Assembly (NCBI GenBank): GCA_036267155.1
Contig: DATAWP010000066.1
Span: 62,001-126,000 of the forward strand
Origin: PALSA-1353 sp036267155
Lineage (GTDB): Bacteria; Planctomycetota; Phycisphaerae; Tepidisphaerales; Tepidisphaeraceae
DNA length: 64,000 nt
Reading direction: 5' to 3'
Part shown: in pieces, positions 7,623-16,292 of the stretch
How the letters are laid out: each line of letters opens with the position of its first letter
Numbering within the stretch: the stretch's first letter is position 1
The notes under the pieces: model-generated
What the model was told of the DNA's origin: nothing
Databases searched by the model: none
Seen by the model: only the letters and a program-made list of their open reading frames with translations
Program-made: the position numbers and the translations under genes

Positions 7623-8738
7623 TTACAGGTTCTCGAGCCGCTGTTGTTTGTCCAGTTCCAACAGCGCGTCGATCAGCGGATCGAGCATCCCCTGCAGGAT
7701 CTGATCGAGATTAAAATTCTTCTCTCCGCCGCCTTCGCCGCCGAGACGGTGGTCCGTGCAGCGGTTCTGGGGAAAATTGTAGGTTCGAATGCGCTGGCTG
7801 CGGTCGCCGCTGCCCATCATCGCTTTGCGGGCGCTGGTGACGGCAGCGTGCTGCCTGGCTTGTTCGCGTTCGTACAAGGTGGCTCGGAGCAATGCCCAGG
7901 CCCGCTCCTTGTTCTGGGTCTGGCTTTTGTGCTCGGTCATTTTGAATTGCAATCCGGTCGGCTTGTGGAGGATTCGCCAGCCGGTCTCGACCTTGTTGAC
8001 GTTCTGTCCGCCGGGGCCGCCGCCGCGACAGCCGAATTCCTCGACCTCTTTCGGATTGATGTCGATCTTCACGTCGGGCAATTCCGGCAGGACGGCCACC
8101 GTGGCGGCGCTGGTGTGGATGCGGCCTTGCGCCTCGGTTTCGGGCACGCGCTGAACGCGATGGCCGCCGCCTTCAAATTGGAGACGGCGATACGCGCCGT
8201 CGCCGCGGATGTTGACGATCACTTCTTTGAATCCGCCGCGGTCGCTGGTCGAAAAATCGCTCACGTCGAAGCGATACCTTTTGGATTCGCAGTATTTGCG
8301 GTACATCTCGTAGAGATCGCGGCCGAAGAGCGCCGCCTCCTCGCCGCCGGTGCCGGCGCGGATTTCCAGGAAGAACGAATCGACCGCATTGTCTTCGGCG
8401 GCGATAAATTCATCGGTGAGCAGGGCGAGCAATTCCGCCGCGCGAACGCGGGTCGTCGGCAATTCCACCTCCGCGAGCCGGGCCATCTCCGGGTCCGCCG
8501 GGTTCCCGGCGATTTCCTGAAGCTCCGTGATCGTGTGAAGCGTCTTGCGGTATTGTTCGTATTTGCCGGCAACCGGCTCGAGTTTCCCGGCTTCCTTGCT
8601 GAAGGCCACCAGCTTTTGCGAATTGGCCAGGATGGCGGGGTCGTTCATCGATGCGCGCAGCGACTCGAGTCGCAGGCGCATTTCCTCCAACTTGCGGATG
8701 AGGGGAGTTTGGGCGGGCTGCTGCGGATCAGACATCAT
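7623..8738 (-). CDS. prfA: Peptide chain release factor 1
   Basis: It recognises UAA/UAG in the ribosomal A site and triggers peptide release. About 371 residues: a helical N-terminal domain 1, the codon-recognition PxT tripeptide in RVQRVPETEAQG (PET near residue 200), and the catalytic GGQ in RGGGPGGQNVNKVETG (near 244). The RF1-type end is QRIRTYNFPQNRCTDHR. PxT in place of SPF separates it from RF2. The start ATG overlaps the TGA of the Anbu gene (TGATG), so translation is coupled. No prmC is seen next to it in this window. Confidence 0.95.
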   Translation of the reverse strand: MMSDPQQPAQTPLIRKLEEMRLRLESLRASMNDPAILANSQKLVAFSKEAGKLEPVAGKYEQYRKTLHTITELQEIAGNPADPEMARLAEVELPTTRVRAAELLALLTDEFIAAEDNAVDSFFLEIRAGTGGEEAALFGRDLYEMYRKYCESKRYRFDVSDFSTSDRGGFKEVIVNIRGDGAYRRLQFEGGGHRVQRVPETEAQGRIHTSAATVAVLPELPDVKIDINPKEVEEFGCRGGGPGGQNVNKVETGWRILHKPTGLQFKMTEHKSQTQNKERAWALLRATLYEREQARQHAAVTSARKAMMGSGDRSQRIRTYNFPQNRCTDHRLGGEGGGEKNFNLDQILQGMLDPLIDALLELDKQQRLENL

Positions 8739-9571
8739 CACTGACGCGTGGGCGTCTCCTGCTGCGGCTGAGCATCGGCGCCGGAATCCGCGGATGGGGT
8801 CTCGACCAACTGGATCGACTCCTGCGCTTTTCCCGTCGCCTTCGCAACCGCAAAACGAATATTAGGCAAGCGCGCCACCGCCCCGCGCAGCGCCTGCTGC
8901 CAGCGCTGGCCAATCTTCACCAGGTCCGCATCATCCGAATTGAATCGCCGCTGGTGGGTGATGGCCAGTTGATCGCATTCATACGCCAGCAAATCGATCG
9001 GCGGCCCGACGGTCACGTTCGATTTCATCGTTGAATCGAGCGAGAGCAGGGCATATTTGGCGGCTTCCTCAAGGGTTGTTTTGTCGAAGCGGATTCCGCG
9101 GTCTAGGATCGGCCGGCCATATTTTGTCTCGCCGATCTGAAGATAGGGCGATTCCTCCGTCGCCTGCAACGGATTTCCCTGTGGATATATGAGAAACAAA
9201 GCCGGCGGCTCGCCTCGGACCTGGCCGCCCAGAAGGAAATGGACGTTGAATTTGTAATCATCGCGTTCCAGCGCGGGCCGGTCCATTTCGCCGACGCGGC
9301 GCACCTCATTGCCGATGGTCCGAGCGGCATCGTACATCGACGTGGCCTTGGCCAATCCCTCGCCCTTTTCGAATTCCCGCCCCAAAAGAGTGATGACCGA
9401 CTGCGTGCAGGAAAGACTCCCACTGGCCAGCAGCACGAAGACGCGCTCACCCTCGGTGATGAAGGTGTACATCTTCCGGCAGGTGTTGACCTGATCATAT
9501 CCCGCGTTGGTGCGGGAGTCCGATGCCATCACCAGGCCGAATTTCGTCACGATGCCGAGACAATAGGTCAT
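8738..9571 (-). CDS. Anbu / bacterial proteasome homologue (COG3484 proteasome-type protease)
   Basis: An Ntn-hydrolase related to the 20S proteasome beta subunit. The start at 9571 gives the conserved beginning MTYCLGIVTKFGLVMASDSR, where Thr2 would become the N-terminal nucleophile after Met removal; a seven-codon upstream ATG (9592) would bury it. Also visible are the SGSLSCTQSVI turn and the YLQIGETKYGRPILDR segment typical of Anbu. The last 30 residues are a Gln/Glu/Thr-rich tail (ending QPQQETPTRQ) that looks like a disordered extension. Anbu usually sits in one operon with a circularly permuted ATP-grasp, an alpha-E protein and a transglutaminase. Here those three are at 12825-16292 on the other strand, and Anbu is coupled to prfA. 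Confidence 0.92.
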   Translation of the reverse strand: MTYCLGIVTKFGLVMASDSRTNAGYDQVNTCRKMYTFITEGERVFVLLASGSLSCTQSVITLLGREFEKGEGLAKATSMYDAARTIGNEVRRVGEMDRPALERDDYKFNVHFLLGGQVRGEPPALFLIYPQGNPLQATEESPYLQIGETKYGRPILDRGIRFDKTTLEEAAKYALLSLDSTMKSNVTVGPPIDLLAYECDQLAITHQRRFNSDDADLVKIGQRWQQALRGAVARLPNIRFAVAKATGKAQESIQLVETPSADSGADAQPQQETPTRQ

Positions 9572-9611
9572 TGGCGCAAAGGGTCCTTTCAAGCTTCATT
9601 TAAATCGGAAG

Positions 9612-9676
9612 GAGTGCAAGTAACAAGCCGCGAGTACAAGTTTTCACTTGCCACTTGTACCTGCCACTTGTACTTT
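9612..9676. repeat. Intergenic repeat with hairpin potential (copy 2)
   Basis: It contains GAGTGCAAGT, then GTACAAG facing CACTTGCCACTTGTAC, then a further TGCCACTTGTAC. It shares these words with 5714-5764. It fills most of the divergent spacer between Anbu and the isomerase. Confidence 0.5.
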
Positions 9677-9682
9677 CTTCTC

Positions 9683-10444
9683 ATGGCTTCCACCATCGCC
9701 GCTCAACTGTACACGCTTCGGGACTTCACCAAGACGCCGGGCGAGATCGCTTCGACTTTGGCGCGGGTGAAGAAAATCGGCTACGACGCGGTGCAGCTTT
9801 CGGCGCTGGGGAAGGTCGATGCCAAGGAACTTGCCGGTATGCTGCAGGGCGAGGGATTGGCTTGCTGCGCGACGCATATCTCGCTGGATCGGATGCGCGA
9901 TGAGTCGGCGAAGGTCATCGACGAGCATCATCTCTGGGACTGCAAATATACGGCGGTGGGGGGCTTTTTTCCGAAGAATCCGGTGGCCGGCGATTGGCCC
10001 GAGTTCGCCCGGGGGTACAACGCGATTGCCGGGAAATACCGAGGCTCCGGCGTGGCGATCGGCTATCACAACCATAGCCACGAGCTGGCGCGATTTGACG
10101 GCAAGACCGGGTTGCAGATTCTGCTGGATCACTTTTCACCGGACATCTGGTGGGAAATCGACACGTATTGGATTCAACACGGCGGCGGCGATCCGATGCA
10201 GTGGATCGGAAAAGTCGCGGGGAAGATTCCGTGCGTTCATCTGAAGGACATGGCGATCACGGCGGACCGGACGCAATTGATGGCCGAGGTTGGCGAAGGA
10301 AACCTGAACTGGCCCGCCATTCTGAAAGCCTGCCGGGACGCGCGGGTACAGTGGTACATCATCGAACAGGACATCTGCCAGCGCGATCCGTTCGAGAGCT
10401 TGGCGATCAGTTTAAAAAACGCTAGGGAATTGGGTCTGGAATGA
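9683..10444 (+). CDS. Sugar phosphate isomerase/epimerase (AP-endonuclease-2-type TIM barrel)
   Basis: A cytoplasmic 253-residue TIM-barrel protein of the xylose-isomerase-like family. Metal-site segments are visible in order: ATHISLD, GYHNHSHE, WWEIDTYWIQ, CVHLKD and YIIEQD. The ATG at 9683 is chosen because the fold starts at once with TIAAQLYTLRDF, the usual beginning of this family. The longer open frame upstream is only the antisense of the Anbu gene. The exact substrate cannot be named; many relatives act on inositol or keto-sugars. Confidence 0.85.
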   Translation: MASTIAAQLYTLRDFTKTPGEIASTLARVKKIGYDAVQLSALGKVDAKELAGMLQGEGLACCATHISLDRMRDESAKVIDEHHLWDCKYTAVGGFFPKNPVAGDWPEFARGYNAIAGKYRGSGVAIGYHNHSHELARFDGKTGLQILLDHFSPDIWWEIDTYWIQHGGGDPMQWIGKVAGKIPCVHLKDMAITADRTQLMAEVGEGNLNWPAILKACRDARVQWYIIEQDICQRDPFESLAISLKNARELGLE

Positions 10445-10476
10445 CCCGAGGGGTGCAAAACCGGCGGAAAGGATCT

Positions 10477-10644
10477 TTACTTGCCCGTGCCGGTCGGGCC
10501 GACCGCCACCGGCGGCTTCCGCATTTCCGGAACGCGGAAAGTCGTCTGGCAATGCTGGCATTTAACCTGCTTGCCACGCACGTCATCCGGAACGGATAAT
10601 ATCTTACGGCAGCGAAGGTTAGGGCAAATGATCTGTACAGGCAT
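10477..10644 (-). CDS. Small zinc-ribbon protein (MJ0042-type)
   Basis: About 55 residues. Two CxxxxC/CxxC knuckles, CPNLRCRKILSVPDD and VKCQHCQTTFRVP, form a four-Cys zinc ribbon of the kind often found at the N-terminus of planctomycete proteins. Here it stands almost alone with a short Pro/Gly tail. ATG at 10644 puts the first knuckle six residues in; a longer start at 10674 would overlap the TIGR03790 stop at 10671. It lies downstream of that gene on the same strand. Confidence 0.65.
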   Translation of the reverse strand: MPVQIICPNLRCRKILSVPDDVRGKQVKCQHCQTTFRVPEMRKPPVAVGPTGTGK

Positions 10645-10670
10645 AAGGCTGGCTCCGTACTGACTATCGG

Positions 10671-12383
10671 TCAATATCCGGTGTGGCTTGAATCGATAGA
10701 CCCACTAATTGTGGCCGAGCCCTGTTCGTGGAATGCCTTGCGCAGGCGGGGGGGCAAATCTTCCACTTTTAGCGGGGGATTGTGCAGATATGGACGGTAT
10801 AGCGGATCGCCAATAAAACTGATCATCCAACTGGTCATCGGCGTGGTTTTCCAATAGACCTCGGCCAGGGTGAGCTTGCCGGTCAGCAGCAGCGGGAAGA
10901 ATTCGTCGGGCTTGGGAAAGGCGGCCAGATACGGCTCGGCCACCGAACCCAGGGTTGCCACCACGCCATCGGTAATCAGCCCTCGCACCCAATATGAACT
11001 GGGCGTGTGAAGCGTGACCATTTCAAAGCTGGCGATGTGGTAACCCACCGCTCCGGGATTGAAGTCACAACCGGGAATGTAATGGCTGACGCTGTACCAT
11101 CCGCAATAGAGGGCGACGTTCTTCACCGAATGCGGCGGAAAGACGAGGTCCTGATCGTCGAGCCTGATTTTCAAATTCGTTTTCACCCGGATTAGATATG
11201 CGAGATTGCGAAGCGTCTGGTCGAATTCGCCGAAAGCATTAGGGTTTCCTTTGTCATCGACCGCGGATATGCCGCGGGCGTCGATGGCGACGATTCCCTT
11301 CAGCCCGGCCTTTTCGACATCGACGCTGGTTTGCATGATTCGATGGACGGCACCGGGGTCCGGGCCGTCGAGCCGCATCACCATTAACGTTGGCGGAGGC
11401 GATTCCGTGAAATCGACGTTCAACGGATTGGTAAGCCAGTGCTGACGCGGATAATAGTCCCACCAAAGCAGGGCCAATTCGTTGTCCGTGGCCGAGGCGG
11501 TGGCGTCGGTCGTCAGATAATTGATCTGAGCTTCAAGCACGCGCAGCGTGCCAACCAAGCCGGCGTTGTCCCGTGCGATCTGTCGGAGTTCACTGCGTGC
11601 CTCGGGGTCCCAGCGTTCGGCCTGAAAGTGTGCCATTTGCGCCCGCGCCTCCAGCGCGCGCTGGTGCATCTCCATCCTCAGTTGTCGCTGTTTGTCGGAT
11701 GCGTTGGGATCTTTGCCCTCAGACGGCCCCATTCGCGCGTCCAGTTCGATGATGCCATCAAGGATGCCCATGGCTTTGATGACACGATTCACTTGCTGCA
11801 CGCCTTCGGATTTGTTGGACATCGTCGCGCTGGCCGACGCGATCGCCGACATCGCCGCCTGCGACCGCGCCAGCAGGGCAGCCAGCGTATCACCCGCCCC
11901 GGGCCGGAATAGCTGGTCGATCCCCGCAGCCTGGTTTTCCAGATCCGTGACGGTTTGCTGGATTTGACCGACGATTCCCTCTTCCTCTTTTCGCAGGTCG
12001 ATGAGTTCCTCGTCCTCCGCTGTCGTGTTCTGCTTGGCGCGGATTCGAAACGGCACGCCGTAGAACGTCAGCAGGCATTTCACTTTCGTCCGGAGATGGT
12101 GATCGTCCAAAAATTGCCGGACCGGCGCCACGACTTCCGTTTCGTACGTGCTGAAGGCCATCTCCTCAGCGTTGGGCAGATCGAGGGCGACCATCTGGGT
12201 CGTCGGCACGCCGCGGAGTTGGCAATACGTTTGCGCGAGCTTCTGGCTATCGGGTGAATTTTTGTTGGTGATCAGCAGAATTTCATCCGGCTGCAGCGTC
12301 GCCCACGCGCTGGACGCGAGGGCGGCCAGGCACAGCACGGCCGCGATCAAGACAAACCGATGAAGGGAACGATTCAAATTCAC
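10671..12383 (-). CDS. TIGR03790 family secreted protein
   Basis: A 570-residue exported protein. The signal peptide is residues 1-29 (hydrophobic LIAAVLCLAALASSAWA). Next comes a Rossmann-like start, ILLITNKNSPDSQKLAQTYC, and then YGVPFRI. A long helical, Glu/Gln-rich insertion follows (about 125-290). The second half holds VAIDARGIS, NVALYCGWYS and TDGVVATLGSVAEPYL. The order matches the TIGR03790 family, which is common in Planctomycetes and Verrucomicrobia and has no proven function. The likely location is the periplasm or cell surface. The next gene on the minus strand (12423-12728) ends 40 bases upstream. Confidence 0.85.
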   Translation of the reverse strand: MNLNRSLHRFVLIAAVLCLAALASSAWATLQPDEILLITNKNSPDSQKLAQTYCQLRGVPTTQMVALDLPNAEEMAFSTYETEVVAPVRQFLDDHHLRTKVKCLLTFYGVPFRIRAKQNTTAEDEELIDLRKEEEGIVGQIQQTVTDLENQAAGIDQLFRPGAGDTLAALLARSQAAMSAIASASATMSNKSEGVQQVNRVIKAMGILDGIIELDARMGPSEGKDPNASDKQRQLRMEMHQRALEARAQMAHFQAERWDPEARSELRQIARDNAGLVGTLRVLEAQINYLTTDATASATDNELALLWWDYYPRQHWLTNPLNVDFTESPPPTLMVMRLDGPDPGAVHRIMQTSVDVEKAGLKGIVAIDARGISAVDDKGNPNAFGEFDQTLRNLAYLIRVKTNLKIRLDDQDLVFPPHSVKNVALYCGWYSVSHYIPGCDFNPGAVGYHIASFEMVTLHTPSSYWVRGLITDGVVATLGSVAEPYLAAFPKPDEFFPLLLTGKLTLAEVYWKTTPMTSWMISFIGDPLYRPYLHNPPLKVEDLPPRLRKAFHEQGSATISGSIDSSHTGY

Positions 12384-12422
12384 GGGTGGATTTTAGCAGG
12401 CGCGGCGAAGTTAATCCGGCGA

Positions 12423-12728
12423 TTACGGATTTTTGGCCACCCCGGCCGAGTCGGTCGCGCCGGCGGCCTGGGCCGCGGCGGTTTGTTGCTGAACGGTTTC
12501 GATCAGTGCCACCAGCGCCTTGACCTCCTGAATCGATTCGGGGCTTCCCCACATCAGGACGCGATCCACGTGCCAATTGCACCGATCGAACGTGCATCCC
12601 TCGAGATAATAGACCGTCTCGCGCAGCACGAGCGTGCAGGCCGTGAACGTACAGCGCACGAACGCCTGCCCGCTGATATAAATGGTCTGGTTCTGAAAAC
12701 TCGCGCCTTCGTGCTTGGTTAATAGCAT
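12423..12728 (-). CDS. Hypothetical protein with a pentapeptide-like core (101 aa)
   Basis: From the ATG at 12728 the protein reads FQNQTIYISGQAFVRCTF and then a run of alternating Cys/Thr/Phe steps (TACTLVLRE, EGCTFDRCNWHV). These resemble the turns of a short right-handed beta-helix or pentapeptide-repeat fold. An Ala/Gln tail follows. The open frame extends upstream to 13499 only as antisense of the ATP-grasp gene. Function is unknown. It sits between TIGR03790 and the divergent ATP-grasp operon. Confidence 0.55.
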   Translation of the reverse strand: MLLTKHEGASFQNQTIYISGQAFVRCTFTACTLVLRETVYYLEGCTFDRCNWHVDRVLMWGSPESIQEVKALVALIETVQQQTAAAQAAGATDSAGVAKNP

Positions 12729-12824
12729 GGCCGCATTGTGATGGGACCGCTTGCCCGTTGCAAGCGTTTCCACCAATCCCCTTGCGTGTAACCCAGCCTC
12801 GTCTAAAATCTCCAGCGGCGACGG

Positions 12825-14288
12825 ATGGGCGCGGGAGATGGGATCCCGGCGATGTTTGACAACTATCAGGTTGACGGACTGTTCGACGAGGTTTTCGTCA
12901 ACGACGGACAGCCTCGTTCCCATTATGCTTCGCTCGTCAGCCGGCTGGAGGCATTGGGGTATCCCGCCGTCGAAAAACGCCGCCGAATGACCGATGTCCT
13001 GTTCCGCAATCAGGGAATCACCTTCACCGTCTATAACGACACGCGCGGGGTTGAAAAGATTTTCCCATTCGATTTGATTCCCCGAATCGTCCCGGCTGAT
13101 GAATGGGAACTGATCGAACGCGGACTCATCCAGCGGATCACCGCCCTGAATCTTTTTTGCGAGGACATCTATCACAGCCAGCGCATCCTCAAGGAGCGCG
13201 TCATTCCGCCAGAGCTGATTTACGGCGCCAAGATGTTTCGGCGCGAGATGTTCGGTGTCCGGGTTCCGCGGGATATTTACATGCACATCTGCGGCACCGA
13301 TCTCATTCGCGACAAGGAGGGGAAGTATTACGTTCTCGAAGACAACGGCCGAACTCCCAGCGGCGTCAGTTACGTCCTGGAAAACCGCACCGTTATGAAG
13401 CGGGTTTTCCCCTCGCTCTTCAGCGCCTACCGCGTGCGGGCCATCGAGGATTACCCGTACAACCTGCTTCAATGCCTGAAATATGTCGCGCCTCACCATG
13501 CGGATGATGCGAACATCGCCATCCTCACGCCGGGGATTTACAACTCAGCGTACTTCGAGCACAGCTTTCTCGCGCGGCAGATGGGCATCGAGTTGGTGGA
13601 AGGCCGCGATCTGCTCGTGGACAAGGGGTTTTTGTACATGCGCACGACCGCTGGACTGCGGCGGGTGGATGTGCTGTACCGCCGGGTGGACGATGATTTT
13701 CTCGATCCCCTCTGCTTCCGGCCCGACAGCGCTCTGGGCGTGCCGGGGCTGATGAACGCTTACCGTGTCGGAAATCTCGCGCTGGCCAATGCGGTCGGCG
13801 CGGGGGTGGCGGATGACAAGTCGATCTATCCCTTCGTGCCGGACATGATCAAGTTTTATCTGGGCCAGGATGCGATCCTTCCGAATGTTCGCACCTATAT
13901 CTGCGCCGACCCATCCGATCGGAAATACGTGCTGGAGCATCTCGATGAATTGGTCGTGAAAAGCACCAACGAATCCGGAGGATACGGAATGCTGATGGGG
14001 CACCAGGCGACGCGGGAAGAGCGGCACGAATTCGCGGAAAAGATTGCCGACGATCCGCGGAATTTCATCGCCCAGCCGGTGATTGAACTCAGCCAGCATC
14101 CCAGCTTTATCGACGATCACTTCGAAGGCCGCCGCGTCGATCTTCGCCCGTACATCCTGTATGGTCGCACCATCATCGTCATGCCCGGCGGCCTGACGCG
14201 CGTCGCGCTGCGGAAAGGGAGCCTCGTCGTCAACAGCAGCCAGGGCGGAGGCAGCAAGGACACCTGGGTGCTTGAAAAGGAAACGTGA
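12825..14288 (+). CDS. Circularly permuted ATP-grasp type 2 protein (COG2308, DUF404/407)
   Basis: A 487-residue predicted amide/peptide ligase. Family landmarks are QGITFTVYNDTRGVEKIFPFD in the N-terminal part, YYVLEDNGRTPSGVSYVLEN, ILTPGIYNSAYFEHSFLA, the lysine of LVVKSTNESGGYGMLMG, and VDLRPYILYGRTIIVMPGG near the end. It opens a three-gene unit: its stop overlaps the GTG of the alpha-E gene by four bases. Members of this set (ATP-grasp, alpha-E, transglutaminase, Anbu) have been proposed to make and process a peptide modification. That proposal is from comparative genomics, not biochemistry. Confidence 0.93.
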   Translation: MGAGDGIPAMFDNYQVDGLFDEVFVNDGQPRSHYASLVSRLEALGYPAVEKRRRMTDVLFRNQGITFTVYNDTRGVEKIFPFDLIPRIVPADEWELIERGLIQRITALNLFCEDIYHSQRILKERVIPPELIYGAKMFRREMFGVRVPRDIYMHICGTDLIRDKEGKYYVLEDNGRTPSGVSYVLENRTVMKRVFPSLFSAYRVRAIEDYPYNLLQCLKYVAPHHADDANIAILTPGIYNSAYFEHSFLARQMGIELVEGRDLLVDKGFLYMRTTAGLRRVDVLYRRVDDDFLDPLCFRPDSALGVPGLMNAYRVGNLALANAVGAGVADDKSIYPFVPDMIKFYLGQDAILPNVRTYICADPSDRKYVLEHLDELVVKSTNESGGYGMLMGHQATREERHEFAEKIADDPRNFIAQPVIELSQHPSFIDDHFEGRRVDLRPYILYGRTIIVMPGGLTRVALRKGSLVVNSSQGGGSKDTWVLEKET

Positions 14289-15319
14289 CCGCCACGCCAG
14301 AGACATTTTCCACGTACGCCTTCACGACGTTCGGGATCGCCGCTCCCTCGGCTCTGAAGCCCGAGCGGCCGATGCTTTCGCGCGATGCCGATGCGATGTA
14401 TTGGATGGCCCGCTACGTTGAGCGCGCCGAGCATGTGGCCCGACTGCTGCTCGTGAACTCGAACCTGCTGATCGACGTCGGCGACCTCGCCCCCGCCCTC
14501 CAGGCCCGCCAGTGGCAAAGCCTCCTGACGATCCTGCGCCTTGCCGAGTTGCCCGAAGGTCCCAACCTCGCCCAACACGTTCGCCAACATCTTGCGTTTA
14601 ATGCCGACAATCCCAACGGCATCCTGACCTGTCTGACCCGCGCCAGGGAAAACGCCCGCGGAATTCGCGAGAACATCTCTGCCGAGATGTGGGAAAATCT
14701 CAACACGCTTTACTGGTCGCTGCGAGGCGATGATGCCCAGAGCCGATTCGACGAATCGTCTGATGACCTGTTCCGCTCGGTCATGTTCGGCTCCATGCTC
14801 TTCCAGGGGTTGACCGACCAAACCCTGGCTCACGACCAGAGGTGGCTGTTTACCCAGTTGGCCAAGTATCTTGAAAGAACGGATGTGACGTGCCGGATCA
14901 TTCAGACGAAATACGACATTCTGAAGACCAACGAGCAGGCGATCGACAGCACGCTGCGCAATTTGCATTGGATGGCGGTGCTGCGAAGCTGCTGCTCGAT
15001 CGAAGCGTATCGGCAGAAATATCTCGGCGACATGGACCCCACGCGGGTGGCCGGGTTTTTGATCCTGGAGCGGAATTTCCCGCGCAGCATCCGCTTCAGC
15101 GTCGGCGGCGCATTGGCGGCCATCAGCGCCATCCGCATGGGCACGCGCGGCAGCACCATCGACCCCGCCGAACGAATCCTCGGCCGCCTCGACGCCCAAC
15201 TCGAATACGCCGAGTTTTCCGAGATACTCACCGAAGGCGTTTCCAATTATCTCCAGCGCATCCAGTCCGCCGTACACGACGCCGCCGTGGCCGTGCAACG
15301 CTCGTATTTCATGCATTAA
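14285..15319 (+). CDS. Alpha-E domain protein (COG2307, DUF403)
   Basis: A 344-residue, almost all-helical protein. The family start is SRDADAMYWMARYVERAEHVARLLL (residues about 38-62), followed by WENLNTLYW, FLILERNFPRSIRFSV and LDAQLEYAEFSEIL. It has an extra N-terminal extension of about 35 residues before the usual start. The GTG start lies inside the ATP-grasp stop (GTGA). The alpha-E domain has no proven activity but is a fixed partner of the COG2308 ATP-grasp. Confidence 0.93.
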   Translation: MTATPETFSTYAFTTFGIAAPSALKPERPMLSRDADAMYWMARYVERAEHVARLLLVNSNLLIDVGDLAPALQARQWQSLLTILRLAELPEGPNLAQHVRQHLAFNADNPNGILTCLTRARENARGIRENISAEMWENLNTLYWSLRGDDAQSRFDESSDDLFRSVMFGSMLFQGLTDQTLAHDQRWLFTQLAKYLERTDVTCRIIQTKYDILKTNEQAIDSTLRNLHWMAVLRSCCSIEAYRQKYLGDMDPTRVAGFLILERNFPRSIRFSVGGALAAISAIRMGTRGSTIDPAERILGRLDAQLEYAEFSEILTEGVSNYLQRIQSAVHDAAVAVQRSYFMH

Positions 15320-15332
15320 AGGGTCGTTGCCC

Positions 15333-16292
15333 ATGCTTTTAAAAATCACTCATCAAACCGATCTTCTCTACTCCGATTTCATCAGTGAATCGATCATGGA
15401 ACTGAGAATGGTCCCGCGCCAGGAGCAGGATCAGCATCGGCTCTCGTTCGATCTGGCGATCGGGCCGCCGACGACCGTCAGCAGCTATTTCGATTGGCTT
15501 GGGAACACCGTTCACACCTTCAGCGTGAACGCATTTCATCGGCAGATTTCGATCGTTGCCACCAGCGTGGTCGAGACCGACCGGCCGCGCAAAGAACCGG
15601 AACGGTTCCGCGACCTCTGGCCCATACCGGCCGATGCCTACGATTACAGCACGTACGATTTTCTCCAATTCGGCGGCCCGATCGTCGATTGCCCGCGGCT
15701 GCGCGATCTAGCCAATCTTCTCGCGCCTCAGAGCGGCGTCAGCGCCGGCGAATTGGGTCTGCGCATCCTTCATCTGATTGATGACAAATTCACATACAAA
15801 AAGGGTATCACCACCGCCGCCAGCCCCATCACCGACATCCTCGATACCGGATACGGCGTCTGCCAGGATTTCACGCATCTGATGATCGCGTTGGCGCGGG
15901 CGCTGAAGATTCCGGCACGGTACGTCAGCGGATTTATTCATCCCGACGCGCAGAAGTATCGGGGATACACCCAAACCCACGCCTGGTGCGAAATGCTGTT
16001 TCCATCCGCTGGGTGGGTGGGATTCGATCCAGCGAACCGCTGCGTCGTCGGCGGGAATTTCGTGAAGGTTGCCGTCGGCCGGGATTTCCGCGATGTCCCG
16101 CCCAACCGCGGCATATACCGGGGCAATGCGGTTGAGACCATCGACGTTGCGGTCAAGTCCGACGAACTGCCCAGCATTCCCCCGGAGCTGGCCGCCGAAC
16201 GCATGCAGTCGCTGGAAGTCCCCGCCTACGCCAGCGGGGCGGCCGCTTTGCGCGAGACGGCCGACCAGCAGGAACATCAGCAGCAGCAATGA
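15333..16292 (+). CDS. Transglutaminase-like cysteine peptidase (COG1305)
   Basis: About 319 residues. The N-terminal beta-domain (Bact_transglu_N: KITHQTDLLYSDFISESIME) is followed by a papain-like core with all three catalytic residues in place: Cys in GYGVCQDFTHLM, His in YTQTHAWCEM and Asp in GWVGFDPANR. No signal peptide is present, so it should work in the cytoplasm with its partners. A short Gln-rich tail ends the protein. ATG at 15333 is preferred to TTG at 15327. It begins 13 bases after the alpha-E stop and is the last gene of the operon. Confidence 0.93.
   Translation: MLLKITHQTDLLYSDFISESIMELRMVPRQEQDQHRLSFDLAIGPPTTVSSYFDWLGNTVHTFSVNAFHRQISIVATSVVETDRPRKEPERFRDLWPIPADAYDYSTYDFLQFGGPIVDCPRLRDLANLLAPQSGVSAGELGLRILHLIDDKFTYKKGITTAASPITDILDTGYGVCQDFTHLMIALARALKIPARYVSGFIHPDAQKYRGYTQTHAWCEMLFPSAGWVGFDPANRCVVGGNFVKVAVGRDFRDVPPNRGIYRGNAVETIDVAVKSDELPSIPPELAAERMQSLEVPAYASGAAALRETADQQEHQQQQ

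Noticed and set aside
7644..8744. 366-codon plus-strand open frame opposite prfA
   Set aside because: Antisense shadow of a conserved release factor, with alternating hydrophobic and basic composition.
12729..13499. N-terminal extension of the 12423-12728 gene
   Set aside because: This part is antisense to the ATP-grasp gene; the ATG at 12728 is the natural start.
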